Shown: positions 8,684 to 17,803 of the stretch, piece by piece
How positions within the stretch are numbered: position 1 is the first letter of the stretch
How the letters are laid out: each line of letters starts with the position of its first letter
Assembly: GCA_944384265.1 (NCBI GenBank)
Contig: CALWSR010000026.1
Location: 1-43,254, forward strand
DNA: 43,254 nucleotides
Reading direction: 5' to 3'
Source of the DNA: an uncultured Clostridia bacterium
GTDB taxonomy: Bacteria > Bacillota > Clostridia > Lachnospirales > Anaerotignaceae
The notes under the pieces: model-generated
Databases searched by the model: none
What the model was told of the DNA's origin: nothing
What the model saw: only the letters and a program-made list of their open reading frames with translations
Translations under genes and position numbers: made by a program

Positions 8684-8710
8684 TTAGCACTCATTTTCAG
8701 TGAGTGCTAA
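8684..8710 (+). promoter_or_regulatory. CIRCE element (HrcA operator) upstream of htpG
   Basis: TTAGCACTC, nine bases, GAGTGCTAA: a perfect match to the CIRCE consensus bound by the heat-shock repressor HrcA. It lies 8 bases before the -35 box of htpG. A run of six T follows, so the same hairpin may also terminate the upstream DUF5721-like gene. HrcA control of htpG is the direct implication. Confidence 0.95.
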
Positions 8711-8717
8711 TTTTTTC

Positions 8718-8745
8718 TTGACTTTTTTGTTTCTGGTGTTACAAT
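8718..8745 (+). promoter_or_regulatory. Promoter of htpG
   Basis: TTGACT (8718-8723), 16 bases, TACAAT (8740-8745), just downstream of CIRCE and about 87 bases before the htpG ATG. It is a sigma-A type promoter with HrcA bound beside its -35 box. Confidence 0.7.
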
Positions 8746-8831
8746 ATTTTTGAGAGAGATTTTAGTAAACTTCTATTTTTGATATAGAAAATGAAATCAT
8801 TATTTTTTTAGAACACAAGGAGGCATTTTTC

Positions 8832-10826
8832 ATGATACAAGAAAAAGGAAATCTTTCTATCAATAGTGAAAATTTTTTACCCATTATCAAAAAATGGCTT
8901 TATACAGACAAAGATATTTTTGTTCGGGAGCTTGTTTCAAATGCTTGTGATGCCGTTACAAAGCTAAAAAAGCTTTCTTCCATGGGACAAGCAGACATTG
9001 CAGAGGAGGAAACATTTCAAATTCATGTGACACTGGATAAAGAGGCGGCCACACTGACCATCTCAGACAACGGCATTGGCATGACAGCCGATGAGGTAAA
9101 AAAATACATCAATCAAATTGCATTTTCCGGCGCCACAGATTTTTTGCAGAAATTTCAGGAAAAATCAGAAGAAGAAAATGAAATCATAGGCCATTTTGGA
9201 TTGGGCTTTTATTCTGCATTTATGGTGGCAGATAAAGTAGAAATTGACACCCTTTCCTATCAAAAGGATGCCCAAAGTGCAAAATGGATTTGTACAGGAG
9301 GCATTGACTATGAAATGGAAGAAGGTACCAGAACAGAAAGAGGTACCTCTGTTACATTGTTTTTGGGAGAGGACGGCAAAGAATTTTTGGAGGAGGCAAC
9401 ACTTTATGCCGCTTTGAAAAAATACTGCTCCTTTATGCCTGTTCCCATTTATGTCCATATGACAGAGGAGGAAGAGGAAAAAGAGGAAGAAGAGAGCAAT
9501 GTGATTCATGTTTCTGCCGAGGAGGCAGAAGGCATTACATCAGCAGAGGATGCCAAAAGGCTTTCTGAGCAAAAACAAAATGAAGAGCCAAAGCCTTTGA
9601 ACGAAACCAATCCCCTTTGGCTCAGACAGCCCAAGGATTGTACAGAGGAAGATTATAAAGCATTTTATCATGAAGTATTTATGGATATGAATGACCCTCT
9701 TTTTTGGATTCATTTAAACATGGATTATCCCTTCCGTTTAAAGGGCATATTATATTTCCCTAAATTGGTGCAGCATATGGACGTAACAGAAGGAGAGATT
9801 AAGCTTTATTCCAATCAAGTATATATTGCAGACAACATCAAGGAGGTTGTGCCTGAATTTCTTTTACTCTTAAAAGGCGTTATGGACTGCCCCGACCTGC
9901 CCTTGAATGTATCCAGAAGTGCTTTGCAAAACGACGGCTATGCCCAAAAAATGTCCAATTACATTACCAAAAAGGTAGCAGACAAATTAAACCAGCTTTT
10001 TAAAAATGAAAGAGCCTCTTATGAAGGCTTTTGGGACAACATCAGCCTGTTTATTAAATTCGGCTGCATGAGAGAAGAAAAGCTTTATGATAAAATCAAA
10101 GATTCCCTTTTGTTAAAAACAACAGACGGGGTTTATGAAACCGTCAGCGAATATTTAGAAAAAAACAAACAAAAGCATGAAAACAAAATATTTTTTGTAT
10201 CCGACGAAAACCAGCAGGCACAGTACATTCGTCTTTTCAAAGAGCAGGGATTGGAGGCGGCCATACTTTCCTCCCCCATTGACAAACCCTTTGTCAGCTT
10301 TTTGGAATATAAAAATGCCGGTGTAAAGGTGCAAAGAATTGATGCCGATATCAGTGACATATTGCAGCAAAAGGAAGAGGACAAAAACGAAGAGGACAAA
10401 AAAGCAGAACAAATTGTAAATACAGAGCTGGAGAATCTTTTCCGTGGTGTTCTTGGCAAAGAAGAGCTGAAGGTAAAGGCAGAGCCTTTAAAAACAAAGC
10501 AGGTTTCCGGCATGATTGTATTGACAGAGGAATCCCGCAGAATGCTTGAAATGAAGGAAGCCTATGGTGAAAATGACCAAATGAAAATGCTTTTTGCCCA
10601 TGCAAAGCCTGATGAAACATTGGTATTAAACAGCAATCATAAGCTCATACAGCTTATTTGTGACTGGAAAGCAAAGGAAGAGAAAAAAGAGGATTTAGAC
10701 CTGCTTTGCCATCAGGTATATGACTTGGCACTGATGAGCCACAAAACCCTTTCTCCGGAAGAAATGACAGCATTTATTGACAGAAGCAATCTTTTGCTTG
10801 AAAAATTGGCAGAAATGGAAAAATAA
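8832..10826 (+). CDS. htpG: Molecular chaperone HtpG (bacterial Hsp90)
   Basis: A 664-residue ATP-dependent chaperone that remodels and stabilises client proteins in the cytoplasm as a dimer. The N-terminal GHKL ATPase is clear: RELVSNACDA (ATP-binding Asn), DNGIGM and GHFGLGFYSAF. The middle domain has the usual client and gamma-phosphate region (LPLNVSRSALQ with its catalytic Arg), and the C-terminus is the dimerisation domain. It is slightly longer than most HtpG proteins owing to acidic insertions near residues 215-250 and 515-535. AAGGAGG precedes the ATG. CIRCE plus an adjoining promoter indicate HrcA-controlled heat induction. A family-2 repeat supplies its terminator. Confidence 0.97.
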   Translation: MIQEKGNLSINSENFLPIIKKWLYTDKDIFVRELVSNACDAVTKLKKLSSMGQADIAEEETFQIHVTLDKEAATLTISDNGIGMTADEVKKYINQIAFSGATDFLQKFQEKSEEENEIIGHFGLGFYSAFMVADKVEIDTLSYQKDAQSAKWICTGGIDYEMEEGTRTERGTSVTLFLGEDGKEFLEEATLYAALKKYCSFMPVPIYVHMTEEEEEKEEEESNVIHVSAEEAEGITSAEDAKRLSEQKQNEEPKPLNETNPLWLRQPKDCTEEDYKAFYHEVFMDMNDPLFWIHLNMDYPFRLKGILYFPKLVQHMDVTEGEIKLYSNQVYIADNIKEVVPEFLLLLKGVMDCPDLPLNVSRSALQNDGYAQKMSNYITKKVADKLNQLFKNERASYEGFWDNISLFIKFGCMREEKLYDKIKDSLLLKTTDGVYETVSEYLEKNKQKHENKIFFVSDENQQAQYIRLFKEQGLEAAILSSPIDKPFVSFLEYKNAGVKVQRIDADISDILQQKEEDKNEEDKKAEQIVNTELENLFRGVLGKEELKVKAEPLKTKQVSGMIVLTEESRRMLEMKEAYGENDQMKMLFAHAKPDETLVLNSNHKLIQLICDWKAKEEKKEDLDLLCHQVYDLALMSHKTLSPEEMTAFIDRSNLLLEKLAEMEK

Positions 10827-10849
10827 AACACTTCTTTTCATACTATGCC

Positions 10850-10980
10850 GGAGCTGTTACAATATGAAATTGCAGCAGCTTGCACAAAAAATTTGGAAAA
10901 GAATAGAAAATCGGCTGTTTTCTAAATAAAATGGAACCGGTTTTTGTATTTCAAGAGGGCTGTTAAGAAACAGCCCTCTT
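10850..10980. repeat. Family-2 intergenic repeat, copy 2 (inverted)
   Basis: Reverse orientation relative to copy 3. It starts GGAGCTGTTACAATATGAAA, has the core AATAGAAAATCGGCTG and TTTTCT, then ACCGG and TTTTTGTATT, and ends in the 12-bp hairpin that terminates htpG. It follows the htpG stop by 23 bases. Confidence 0.7.
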
Positions 10981-10984
10981 TTTA
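10953..10984 (+). terminator. Terminator of htpG inside a family-2 repeat
   Basis: A perfect 12-bp stem, AAGAGGGCTGTT with AACAGCCCTCTT, loop AAGA, followed by TTTT. It is formed by the outer end of the repeat, so a mobile repeat has been adopted as (or replaced) the gene's terminator. Confidence 0.85.
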
Positions 10985-11475
10985 TGGTTTGATGTGAAGG
11001 CACAAAAAACATTTTGTCAGGCTTTTAGAAATACCATTTTTTATACAGCCCTAAAATATTTCCATATCACTGCTTTTTGAAGCAGTGACAAACAATCAGG
11101 GATTTTTCAGTGCTTTCCCATACCCAATGGGAAAAATGATATTCTACTCTAATCCGGTCTGGTCCATCAAATTTTTTATGGAAAATGGATAACCAATGCC
11201 CTTCCTTTTTTGCCACAACAAAAAACAGGCCCCTATTGACTGCTTTTTGATGTAAAAAAATGCCGGCACCATTTTTACAAAAAACCATTTTTAAAATGCA
11301 AACAAAACAGTTCTCAATGGAGCAATAAACAGCCTTTACAAAAAAAGCAATGCCATACCTTTTGTAAAAACTTTGCTCTGTACTGGCTTTGATAGAGAGC
11401 ATATTCTTTGTAAATCAATCATTTCTATGCCAAATACTTTGAAACAGCCATTGCAATGCTTTTCTTTCTGCCTTT
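10985..11475. other. Interval without a supported gene
   Basis: About 490 bases between the htpG terminator and the convergent exonuclease gene. A minus-strand frame (11067-11402, 111 codons) is open, but it shows no ribosome site or family likeness; I do not call it. The local hairpin CTGCTTTTTGAAGCAG lies near 11071. Confidence 0.4.
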
Positions 11476-12231
11476 TCATAGATTTATGTCCAATTCCACA
11501 GGACAATGGTCAGAACCCATGACATGGCTGTGTATTTTTCCATCTATCAGCTTTTCTTTCCATCTTTCGGAAACAATGTAATAATCAATCCGCCATCCTG
11601 CATTGTTTTTTCTTGCCTGAAAACGATAGCTCCACCAAGAATATGCCCCTTCCAAATCAGGATAAAAATAACGGAATGTATCTACAAAGCCGTTTTCCAA
11701 AAGCTGTGTAAATTTTTGTCTTTCCTCATCTGTAAAGCCGGGGTTGTTTCTATTTGTTTTGGGATTTTTCAAATCAATTTCTTTGTGGGCCACATTCAAA
11801 TCTCCGCAGTAAATCACCGGTTTTACAGCATCCAGCTCCTTGAGATAATCCAGCATGGCATCCTCCCATTGCATACGATAGTCTAATCTGGCGTTTTCCG
11901 CCTGAGAATTGGGGGTATATGCCGTCACATAATAAAACGATTCAAACTCCAGTGTAATCACACGTCCTTCTTGGTCATGCTCCTCTATGCCAATGCCATA
12001 TGTCACCTCCACAGGCTTTTTTTTGCTGAAAACAGCTACGCCCGAATAGCCCTTTTTTTTGGCATCGTTCCAGTATTGATAATAGCCGGGCAAATCCAGC
12101 TCTATTTGGCCTTTTTGCAGCTTTGTTTCCTGCACAGAAAATAAATCTGCATCTATTTCATGAAAAAAGTCCAAAAAGCCCTTTTTCATAATGGCTCTAA
12201 AGCCATTTACATTCCAAGAAATACATTTCAT
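11476..12231 (-). CDS. xth: Exodeoxyribonuclease III (AP endonuclease)
   Basis: A 251-residue DNA-repair enzyme that cuts abasic sites and trims 3' ends in base-excision repair. The endonuclease/exonuclease/phosphatase fold is complete: N7 in WNVNG, the metal-binding Glu in QETKLQ (E35), YTPNS, the CGDLN Asp/Asn pair, NPGFTDEER, the SWWSYR substrate loop and the final GSDHCPV His. Length is normal. An AAAGGAG site precedes the ATG. It is a lone minus-strand gene between two plus-strand blocks. ExoA is the Bacillus name for the same enzyme. Confidence 0.95.
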   Translation of the reverse strand: MKCISWNVNGFRAIMKKGFLDFFHEIDADLFSVQETKLQKGQIELDLPGYYQYWNDAKKKGYSGVAVFSKKKPVEVTYGIGIEEHDQEGRVITLEFESFYYVTAYTPNSQAENARLDYRMQWEDAMLDYLKELDAVKPVIYCGDLNVAHKEIDLKNPKTNRNNPGFTDEERQKFTQLLENGFVDTFRYFYPDLEGAYSWWSYRFQARKNNAGWRIDYYIVSERWKEKLIDGKIHSHVMGSDHCPVELDINL

Positions 12232-12425
12232 TTTTGTTTTCTCCTTTTATGATTCAAATATTTTTGTCTGACGATTTCTTTTTTTTAGCATCTGTTTTTT
12301 TATTATAACACAGCCATAGATGTATTCATACCATAAAATAACAAGTTTATGGATATTGTTTATTGGGGTATTTTAAGGTAAAATAAAACTACTTATTATT
12401 TTCGTTTACAAAAATAAAAAGAATG

Positions 12426-12609
12426 TGTTACAGGCATATGAAAAATGGCATGGCATTGTTTCAAAATATAACAATTATGGCTGTTATATGATTGAATCAA
12501 ATAGCCCAGAAGCTTTTTGGCATTTCTTCTTTTGCAGCCTATGTGCAGAGAACTGCTTTTGGCTGTAAAATCAATGCTTCATGGCCTTCTATTTCATATA
12601 AACGTAGCA
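12426..12609. repeat. Family-1 short inverted-repeat element, copy E (inverted)
   Basis: About 184 bp in the reverse orientation: left TGTTACAGGCATATGAAAAA, right reversed TGCTACGTTTATATGAAATA, with interior AATGCTTCATGGCCTTCTAT matching copies A/B. It ends 30 bases before the start of the C-N hydrolase gene and therefore occupies its promoter zone. The rest of 12232-12425 is AT-rich without a supported gene. Confidence 0.7.
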
Positions 12610-12639
12610 GATTCCATAAAAAAGAAAGGAGTATTTGAT

Positions 12640-13434
12640 ATGAAAATCGGTTTAGCACAACTGGACATTGCTTGGGAAAACAAAAATGAAAATCAATCCC
12701 GATGCGAAAATATGCTGCTGCAAGCAAAAGCAGAACAGATAGATTTTTTGCTTTTTCCCGAAATGACACTGACAGGCTTTTCCATGAATCCTGATACATA
12801 TGGAGAAACATTTGAAAATGCCCCTTCCATACTGTTTTTCCAACAAAAAGCAATAGAATTTCAAATGAACATAGGCTTTGGCATCATCATCAAAAATGGG
12901 GCAAAATCAGAAAATCACTGCATGATTGTAGATGAAAAAGGAAAAATAATAACTGACTATGCCAAAATACATCCTTTTTCCTATGGCACAGAATCTAAAT
13001 TTTACAGCGGAGGCGACCATGTTACATTTTGCGCTGTAAAAGGAATCCCCGTTTCGCCACTGATTTGCTACGATTTGCGTTTTCCTGAAATTTTTCAGGC
13101 CTGCTCCCACAAAAGCCATTTGATTACTGTCATTGCCAACTGGCCTACGCCCAGAAGATGCCACTGGATTTCTCTTTTAAAAGCAAGAGCCATAGAAAAC
13201 CAGTGCTATATTGCAGGCGTCAACCGTTGCGGCACAGGCGGCGGATTGGATTACAGCGGAGACAGCATGGTAATAGACCCTTATGGCAAAATCATTGCCA
13301 GGGCCAAAGAGGGACAGCAGCTGGTGAAAGCAGAAATAGATGATGCCATTGTGCAAAAATATCGTGAGGAATTTCCTTTAAAGGCAGACAGAAAGCCTCT
13401 GCTTTACAGCCAGCTCTACCAATGCAGAAAATAA
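12640..13434 (+). CDS. Carbon-nitrogen hydrolase (nitrilase superfamily, omega-amidase-like)
   Basis: A 264-residue amidase of the nitrilase superfamily. The catalytic triad is visible: E41 in FPEMTLTGF, K109 in KIHPF, and C143 in ICYDLRFPE. The YDLRFPE loop resembles omega-amidase/YafV-type enzymes, which hydrolyse small alpha-keto-acid amides; the true substrate cannot be read from sequence. The ATG at 12640 has AAGAAAGGAG upstream and starts the fold. The frame is open to 12517, but that stretch is a family-1 repeat and is not protein. It precedes the pyrimidine phosphorylase gene by 28 bases, so it probably leads that operon. Confidence 0.88.
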   Translation: MKIGLAQLDIAWENKNENQSRCENMLLQAKAEQIDFLLFPEMTLTGFSMNPDTYGETFENAPSILFFQQKAIEFQMNIGFGIIIKNGAKSENHCMIVDEKGKIITDYAKIHPFSYGTESKFYSGGDHVTFCAVKGIPVSPLICYDLRFPEIFQACSHKSHLITVIANWPTPRRCHWISLLKARAIENQCYIAGVNRCGTGGGLDYSGDSMVIDPYGKIIARAKEGQQLVKAEIDDAIVQKYREEFPLKADRKPLLYSQLYQCRK

Positions 13435-13462
13435 ATATCTATTTCAAAAGGAGGTCTGTACT

Positions 13463-14770
13463 ATGGATTTTTTAGACATACTGCTGAAAAAAAGACAGGG
13501 AAAAAAGCTGACAAAACAGGAAATGGATTATTTTGTATCCGGTGTCACAAATGAAACCATACCTGACTATCAAATTTCTGCTTTTTTGATGGCAGTTTAT
13601 TTTCAGTCCCTGGATGAAGAGGAAACAGCATATCTGACCACAGCCATGGCAAACTCCGGAGAGCTGTTTGATTTATCCTGTGTTCCCGGTTTCAAAGCAG
13701 ACAAACATAGTACAGGAGGGGTTTCCGATACCACCACACTCATATTGGCTCCTTTGGTGGCTTCCACCGGGGTGAATGTGGTCAAAATGAGTGGCAGAGG
13801 GCTGGGTTTTTCCGGAGGCACATTGGACAAATTGGAAGCGATTCCCCATTTTTCCATTGATGTCACACAACAGCAGGCAATACAATGGGCAAAAAAATCT
13901 CACATTGTCATTATGGGGCAAAGCAAAAATCTCACCCCTGCCGACCAAAAGCTTTATGCTCTCAGAGATGTGACAGCCACTGTGGAAAGCCTGCCTTTGA
14001 TTGCCTCAAGCATTATGTCCAAAAAAATTGCCGCCGGCGCCGACGGTATTGTGTTGGATGTAAAATGCGGCAGCGGGGCTTTTATGAAAACATTGGAGGA
14101 TGCCCAAAGGCTGGGCAGCATCATGGCAGCCATGGGCCGTCATGTGGGCAAAAAAATCACCGTTGTCATCAGCAGTATGGCACAGCCTCTGGGCAATTAT
14201 ATCGGCAACAGTCTAGAGGTGATAGAAGCCATAGAAACATTAAAAGGAAATGTAAAGGGAGATTTGCTCACCGTTTCCATTACATTGGGGGCCCATATGC
14301 TCCTTTTGGCAGAAAAGGTTTCTTCAGAGGAAGAAGGAAAAGCACTTTTGTTAAAACAGATTGAAAACGGACAGGGGCTTGCCAAATTCAAAGAATTGCT
14401 GCAACAGCAGGGAGGAGATTGCAATGTCATAGAGGATAAGACCCTTCTTCCCATTTCCCCCTGCAAAGTATGCTTGCTTGCACAAGCGTCAGGCTATGTG
14501 CAAAGCATGGACACTGCCTGCATTGGCAGAGCCTCTCAGCAAACAGGGGCAGGCAGAAAACAAAAAACAGACTCCATTGATTTTGGCGCAGGCATTATAC
14601 TCAAAAAACGCATTGGCCATAAAGTGGAAAAGGGAGAGGTTTTGGCAGAGATATACAGCGCTTCTTTAGAACGCTCTCAAAACGCCCTGGCTATATTGCA
14701 AAATGCCATTGTCATTGGAAAGGACTGCCCACCTCAGCCTCCATTGTTATTAGATATCATCACAGCATAA
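13463..14770 (+). CDS. pdp: Pyrimidine-nucleoside phosphorylase
   Basis: A 435-residue salvage enzyme splitting uridine, thymidine or deoxyuridine with phosphate into base and (deoxy)ribose 1-phosphate. The signature SGRGLGFSGGTLDKLEAIP is present, with phosphate-binding KHSTGGVSDT and the C-terminal alpha/beta domain seen in thymidine/pyrimidine phosphorylases. Length matches the family. AAAGGAGG precedes the ATG. The product sugar phosphate is the substrate of the next gene, phosphopentomutase, 14 bases downstream, so the pair forms a deoxynucleoside catabolic module. DeoA (thymidine phosphorylase) is the close alternative name. Confidence 0.94.
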   Translation: MDFLDILLKKRQGKKLTKQEMDYFVSGVTNETIPDYQISAFLMAVYFQSLDEEETAYLTTAMANSGELFDLSCVPGFKADKHSTGGVSDTTTLILAPLVASTGVNVVKMSGRGLGFSGGTLDKLEAIPHFSIDVTQQQAIQWAKKSHIVIMGQSKNLTPADQKLYALRDVTATVESLPLIASSIMSKKIAAGADGIVLDVKCGSGAFMKTLEDAQRLGSIMAAMGRHVGKKITVVISSMAQPLGNYIGNSLEVIEAIETLKGNVKGDLLTVSITLGAHMLLLAEKVSSEEEGKALLLKQIENGQGLAKFKELLQQQGGDCNVIEDKTLLPISPCKVCLLAQASGYVQSMDTACIGRASQQTGAGRKQKTDSIDFGAGIILKKRIGHKVEKGEVLAEIYSASLERSQNALAILQNAIVIGKDCPPQPPLLLDIITA

Positions 14771-14784
14771 AGGAGTGAAGCAAT

Positions 14785-15966
14785 ATGAAAAGAGCAATTA
14801 TTGTTGTATTGGACAGCGTAGGCATTGGAGAACTGCCCGATGCAGAGCAATATGGTGATAAGGGCAGCAACACCCTTGTCAATATCAAAAAAGCAAAGCC
14901 GGATATGGATTTAAAAAATCTCTGCTCCTTAGGACTTGGCAGCATTGCAGGAAAAGACATTGCTATGTTGGGCAAAGTGGATTCTCCCATAGGCTGTTTT
15001 GGAAAAATGGCTGAAAAATCTGTGGGAAAAGATACCACAACAGGACACTGGGAAATGGCCGGCGTCATCACAGAAAAGCCTTTTCCCACATTCACGGCCA
15101 CAGGCTTTCCCAAAGAACTCATAGAAGCATTTGAAAAAGCCATTGGCACAAAAGTGTTGGGAAACTATGCCGCTTCCGGCACAGAAATCATAAAAGTGCT
15201 GGGAGAGGAACACGTCAAAACAGGCTATCCCATTGTATACACCTCCGCAGACAGCGTATTTCAAATTGCGGCCCATGAAGATATCATTCCTGTAAAAAAA
15301 TTATATGAAATCTGCCAAAAGGCAAGGGCTTTGCTGACAGGAGATTGGGCAGTGGCCCGTGTCATTGCCCGTCCTTTCATTGGCTCTGATGGGAATTATA
15401 CCAGAACAAAAAACAGAAAGGATTTTTCTCTCCCTCCCACCGGAGATACCATATTGGACCTGGCAAAACAAAAAGGGCAGACAGTGCTTGCCATTGGTAA
15501 AATAGAGGATATATTTGAACACAGAGGCATTACAAAAGCAGACCATACCACAAATAACCATGATGGCATTGAAAAAACAATACAATATGCAAAAGAAGGC
15601 TTTGAAGGCATTCTTTTTACAAATTTAGTGGACTATGATATGATTTATGGCCACAGAAATGATGTGGAAGGCTACAAAAATGCCCTTGAATATTTTGATA
15701 AAAAACTGCCTGCATTGTTGGAAGCATTGCAGGAGGAGGACATTCTTTTTATCACCGCTGACCATGGCTGTGACCCTACCACTCCTAGCACAGACCACAG
15801 CAGAGAGTATGTGCCTATATTGGCTTATGGCAAGCACATCAAACAGGGGGTTGATTTGGGCATACGCACCACATTTGCCGATTTGGGGCAAACCATATCA
15901 GATTATTTAGGCCTGTGTGCAAATTTTTCCGCCACAAGCTTTTTCAATGAAATTTGGAAGGGCTGA
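14785..15966 (+). CDS. deoB: Phosphopentomutase
   Basis: A 393-residue alkaline-phosphatase-superfamily mutase converting (deoxy)ribose 1-phosphate to the 5-phosphate. Metal-binding and active-site blocks are visible: [12 protein letters not shown] near the start, [11 protein letters not shown] (phospho-Thr region), [14 protein letters not shown], the TKADHTTNN block and [11 protein letters not shown] near the C-terminus. Length is standard. An AAAGGAGTG site precedes the ATG. It sits 14 bases after pyrimidine-nucleoside phosphorylase and 4 bases before the ComB-like gene, so all are probably translated from one message. Confidence 0.97.
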   Translation: MKRAIIVVLDSVGIGELPDAEQYGDKGSNTLVNIKKAKPDMDLKNLCSLGLGSIAGKDIAMLGKVDSPIGCFGKMAEKSVGKDTTTGHWEMAGVITEKPFPTFTATGFPKELIEAFEKAIGTKVLGNYAASGTEIIKVLGEEHVKTGYPIVYTSADSVFQIAAHEDIIPVKKLYEICQKARALLTGDWAVARVIARPFIGSDGNYTRTKNRKDFSLPPTGDTILDLAKQKGQTVLAIGKIEDIFEHRGITKADHTTNNHDGIEKTIQYAKEGFEGILFTNLVDYDMIYGHRNDVEGYKNALEYFDKKLPALLEALQEEDILFITADHGCDPTTPSTDHSREYVPILAYGKHIKQGVDLGIRTTFADLGQTISDYLGLCANFSATSFFNEIWKG

Positions 15967-15970
15967 TGGT

Positions 15971-16666
15971 ATGAAAATTCAAATATTACAGCTATTAGAA
16001 GGCGCAAAAAAAGCAAATGGCATTGCTGTCATCATTGATGTGTTTCGGGCCTTTACCACAGAATGCTTTTTTATGGCAAACGGGGCAAAAGAAATATTGG
16101 CTGTGGGCGAAACAGAAGCTGCATATGCTTTAAAAAAAGAAAATCCGGATTATATATTGGCAGGAGAAAGAAATGAAGTGATGCTTTCCGGCTTTGACTA
16201 CGGCAATTCCCCTGCCAATATAGAACACATTGATTTTTCACAAAAAACCATTGTTCATACCACCAGTGCAGGCACACAGGGAATTGCCCATGCAGGCAAT
16301 GCATCAGAAATATTGACAGGCAGCTTTGTCAATGCTTCTGCCATTGCCAAATACATAACACAAAAAAATGCAGATGTCGTTTCTTTGGTGTGTATGGGAA
16401 AGGCCGCCCTTTCTCCCACAGAAGAGGATACCTATTGTGCCGAATATATCAAAAGCCTTTTGTGCAAAGAGTGCTATCCCTTAAATGAAAAGCTCCATGC
16501 TCTCAGATATTTGGAGGGAAAACGGTTTTTTCAGCCCCACAATCAAAAGCAATGTCCAAAACGGGACTTTTTGCTGGCAACCACACCCAATCGGTTTTCA
16601 TTTGTTTTAAAAGCAGAGGCTGATAAAAGAGGGTTTCATAAAATACAAAAAATAGATGTTTTTTAA
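15971..16666 (+). CDS. comB: 2-phosphosulfolactate phosphatase-like protein (ComB family)
   Basis: A 231-residue protein of the ComB family, known for dephosphorylating 2-phosphosulfolactate in coenzyme M and sulfolactate synthesis. The family blocks are present: IDVFRAFTTECFF near residue 22, AGERNEVML, GFDYGNSPANI, TTSAGTQGI and SLVCMGK with TEEDTYCAEYI. The start is 4 bases after the deoB stop, so it belongs to the nucleoside operon, which is odd for a sulfonate enzyme. No ComA or ComC is in the window. A general small-molecule phosphatase role is possible. The N-terminal extension open from 15917 overlaps deoB and is not used. Confidence 0.85.
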   Translation: MKIQILQLLEGAKKANGIAVIIDVFRAFTTECFFMANGAKEILAVGETEAAYALKKENPDYILAGERNEVMLSGFDYGNSPANIEHIDFSQKTIVHTTSAGTQGIAHAGNASEILTGSFVNASAIAKYITQKNADVVSLVCMGKAALSPTEEDTYCAEYIKSLLCKECYPLNEKLHALRYLEGKRFFQPHNQKQCPKRDFLLATTPNRFSFVLKAEADKRGFHKIQKIDVF

Positions 16667-16983
16667 TGGATGGGGGATTTCTGCCTTATATTTTTTCGTT
16701 ATCAAATTTTTGAAATCATATGCTATACCTTTTTCAATATCAAAACCAGTTCTGTTTTGCTGCTGATGAAGTATCAATATTGTATTCCTTTTTTTTCATG
16801 GCTTTGGAGCAAAACATTGCTAAAAAAGGGCAGTCATATATTTTTCATTTTTGGAAATGCTATATAAAATGTATTTCATTTATTGCAGCCATACAAAACC
16901 ATTTAATCCTATATACATTTTCATCATATAAACACCCATCATAACAAAGCGGGTATAAAACCTCATTTGCACCCACATCAAAA
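16667..16983. other. AT-rich interval after the nucleoside operon
   Basis: About 317 bases with no gene, RNA or clear terminator that I can support. Short open frames here are low-complexity and lack ribosome sites. The family-2 copy 3 begins at 16984. Confidence 0.4.
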
Positions 16984-17134
16984 GGGGCTGTTGCAAAATA
17001 GCCCCCTTGCAATAACAGTATGCAAAAATCGGTTGCTTTTTGAGAAAATTTCACTCAGAAAACAGCCGATTTTCTATTGTTTTCAAAAATTCTTTGTACA
17101 AACTGCTACTGCAATTTCATTTTGCAACGGCTCC
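16984..17134. repeat. Family-2 intergenic repeat, copy 3 (best preserved)
   Basis: 151 bp with inverted ends GGGGCTGTTGCAAAAT and, reversed from the right, GGAGCCGTTGCAAAATGAAA. Its left end folds as GGGGCTGTTGCAAAATAGCC. The core contains AAAATCGGTTGCTTTTTGAG and AGAAAACAGCCGATTTTCTA. Open frames through it in several copies give similar peptides only because the DNA is repeated. Confidence 0.8.
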
Positions 17135-17429
17135 TTTGACATGACTTAGCCCCTTTCTTTAAATCTTCTCTAGTACTGCTAGGTGTCATGCTTTCCATCA
17201 AACAAGGCTTTTTGTCAACTGCTGCCGTTATAAAATTCCATATCCTTTTTGTGGATTTGTTATATATTCTTTCTCCATTTTTTACTGCTGTATCAACACA
17301 TACCAAAAAACTCCTTCTAGTACTGCTCTTTCTTTCAAACATATTACAAAAATTCATATGCTTATTTTAAAAGACATTTTCACTAGCATTTGTATATGAG
17401 CTAAGCTTTTCCATTTATAGATTTGATTC
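17135..17429. other. Interval with a 12-bp direct repeat
   Basis: No supported gene. TCTAGTACTGCT occurs at 17169-17180 and again at 17316-17327, 147 bases apart. It could be the scar of a small lost or decayed element. The minus-strand frame at 17106-17357 has no family likeness and partly covers the family-2 repeat. Confidence 0.35.
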
Positions 17430-17630
17430 TGTTGTTTTTCTATGAAATAGAGGACTAATAAACATTGATTTTACAACCAAAATCACGCCTTTGCATTTCT
17501 CCTTCTTTCATAGACTGGAAAAGAGAAAGGTATGGATAATACCTTAAATGATTTGGTTTCTTTTTTTAAAAGCAACATCCACACTATTGTTATATTTTCA
17601 AACAATATCATGCTTCCCATTCATGTAACA
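17430..17630. repeat. Family-1 short inverted-repeat element, copy C
   Basis: About 201 bp. Left end TGTTGTTTTTCTATGAAATA, right end reversed TGTTACATGAATGGGAAGCA (weakened). Interior words match copy B: ATTGATTTTAC, CTTTCATAGACTGGAAAAG, ACTATTGTTAT. It lies downstream of the nitroreductase gene. Confidence 0.65.
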
Positions 17631-17803
17631 CATATTTCGTACTCACTTCTTTTACTCCTATTTCATCCCTTTTCCATTGCACTCATAAAGCACTTCCCAG
17701 CCATATTTGGCCTATCATTTTTTACTACACCTTTGCAGACCCCAATTTTATGAGGTGTTTTACTTTAGAAAACCATGCCTCTTATCCATGATTTTACTGG
17801 TAC

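Noticed and set aside
11067..11402. 111-codon minus-strand frame between htpG and xth
   Set aside because: No ribosome site, no recognised motif and composition like neighbouring non-coding sequence. A real small gene is not excluded.
12517..12639. 41-codon N-terminal extension of the C-N hydrolase
   Set aside because: It lies mostly in family-1 copy E and has no family likeness. The ATG at 12640 has a ribosome site and begins the fold.
16967..17149. 60-codon frame with a peptide similar to the frame at 25029-25223
   Set aside because: Both lie mostly inside family-2 repeats, and the likeness follows from repeated DNA. There is no ribosome site and the other copies are broken.
17106..17357. 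83-codon minus-strand frame
   Set aside because: Overlaps family-2 copy 3 and the direct-repeat interval; no family likeness or start signal.
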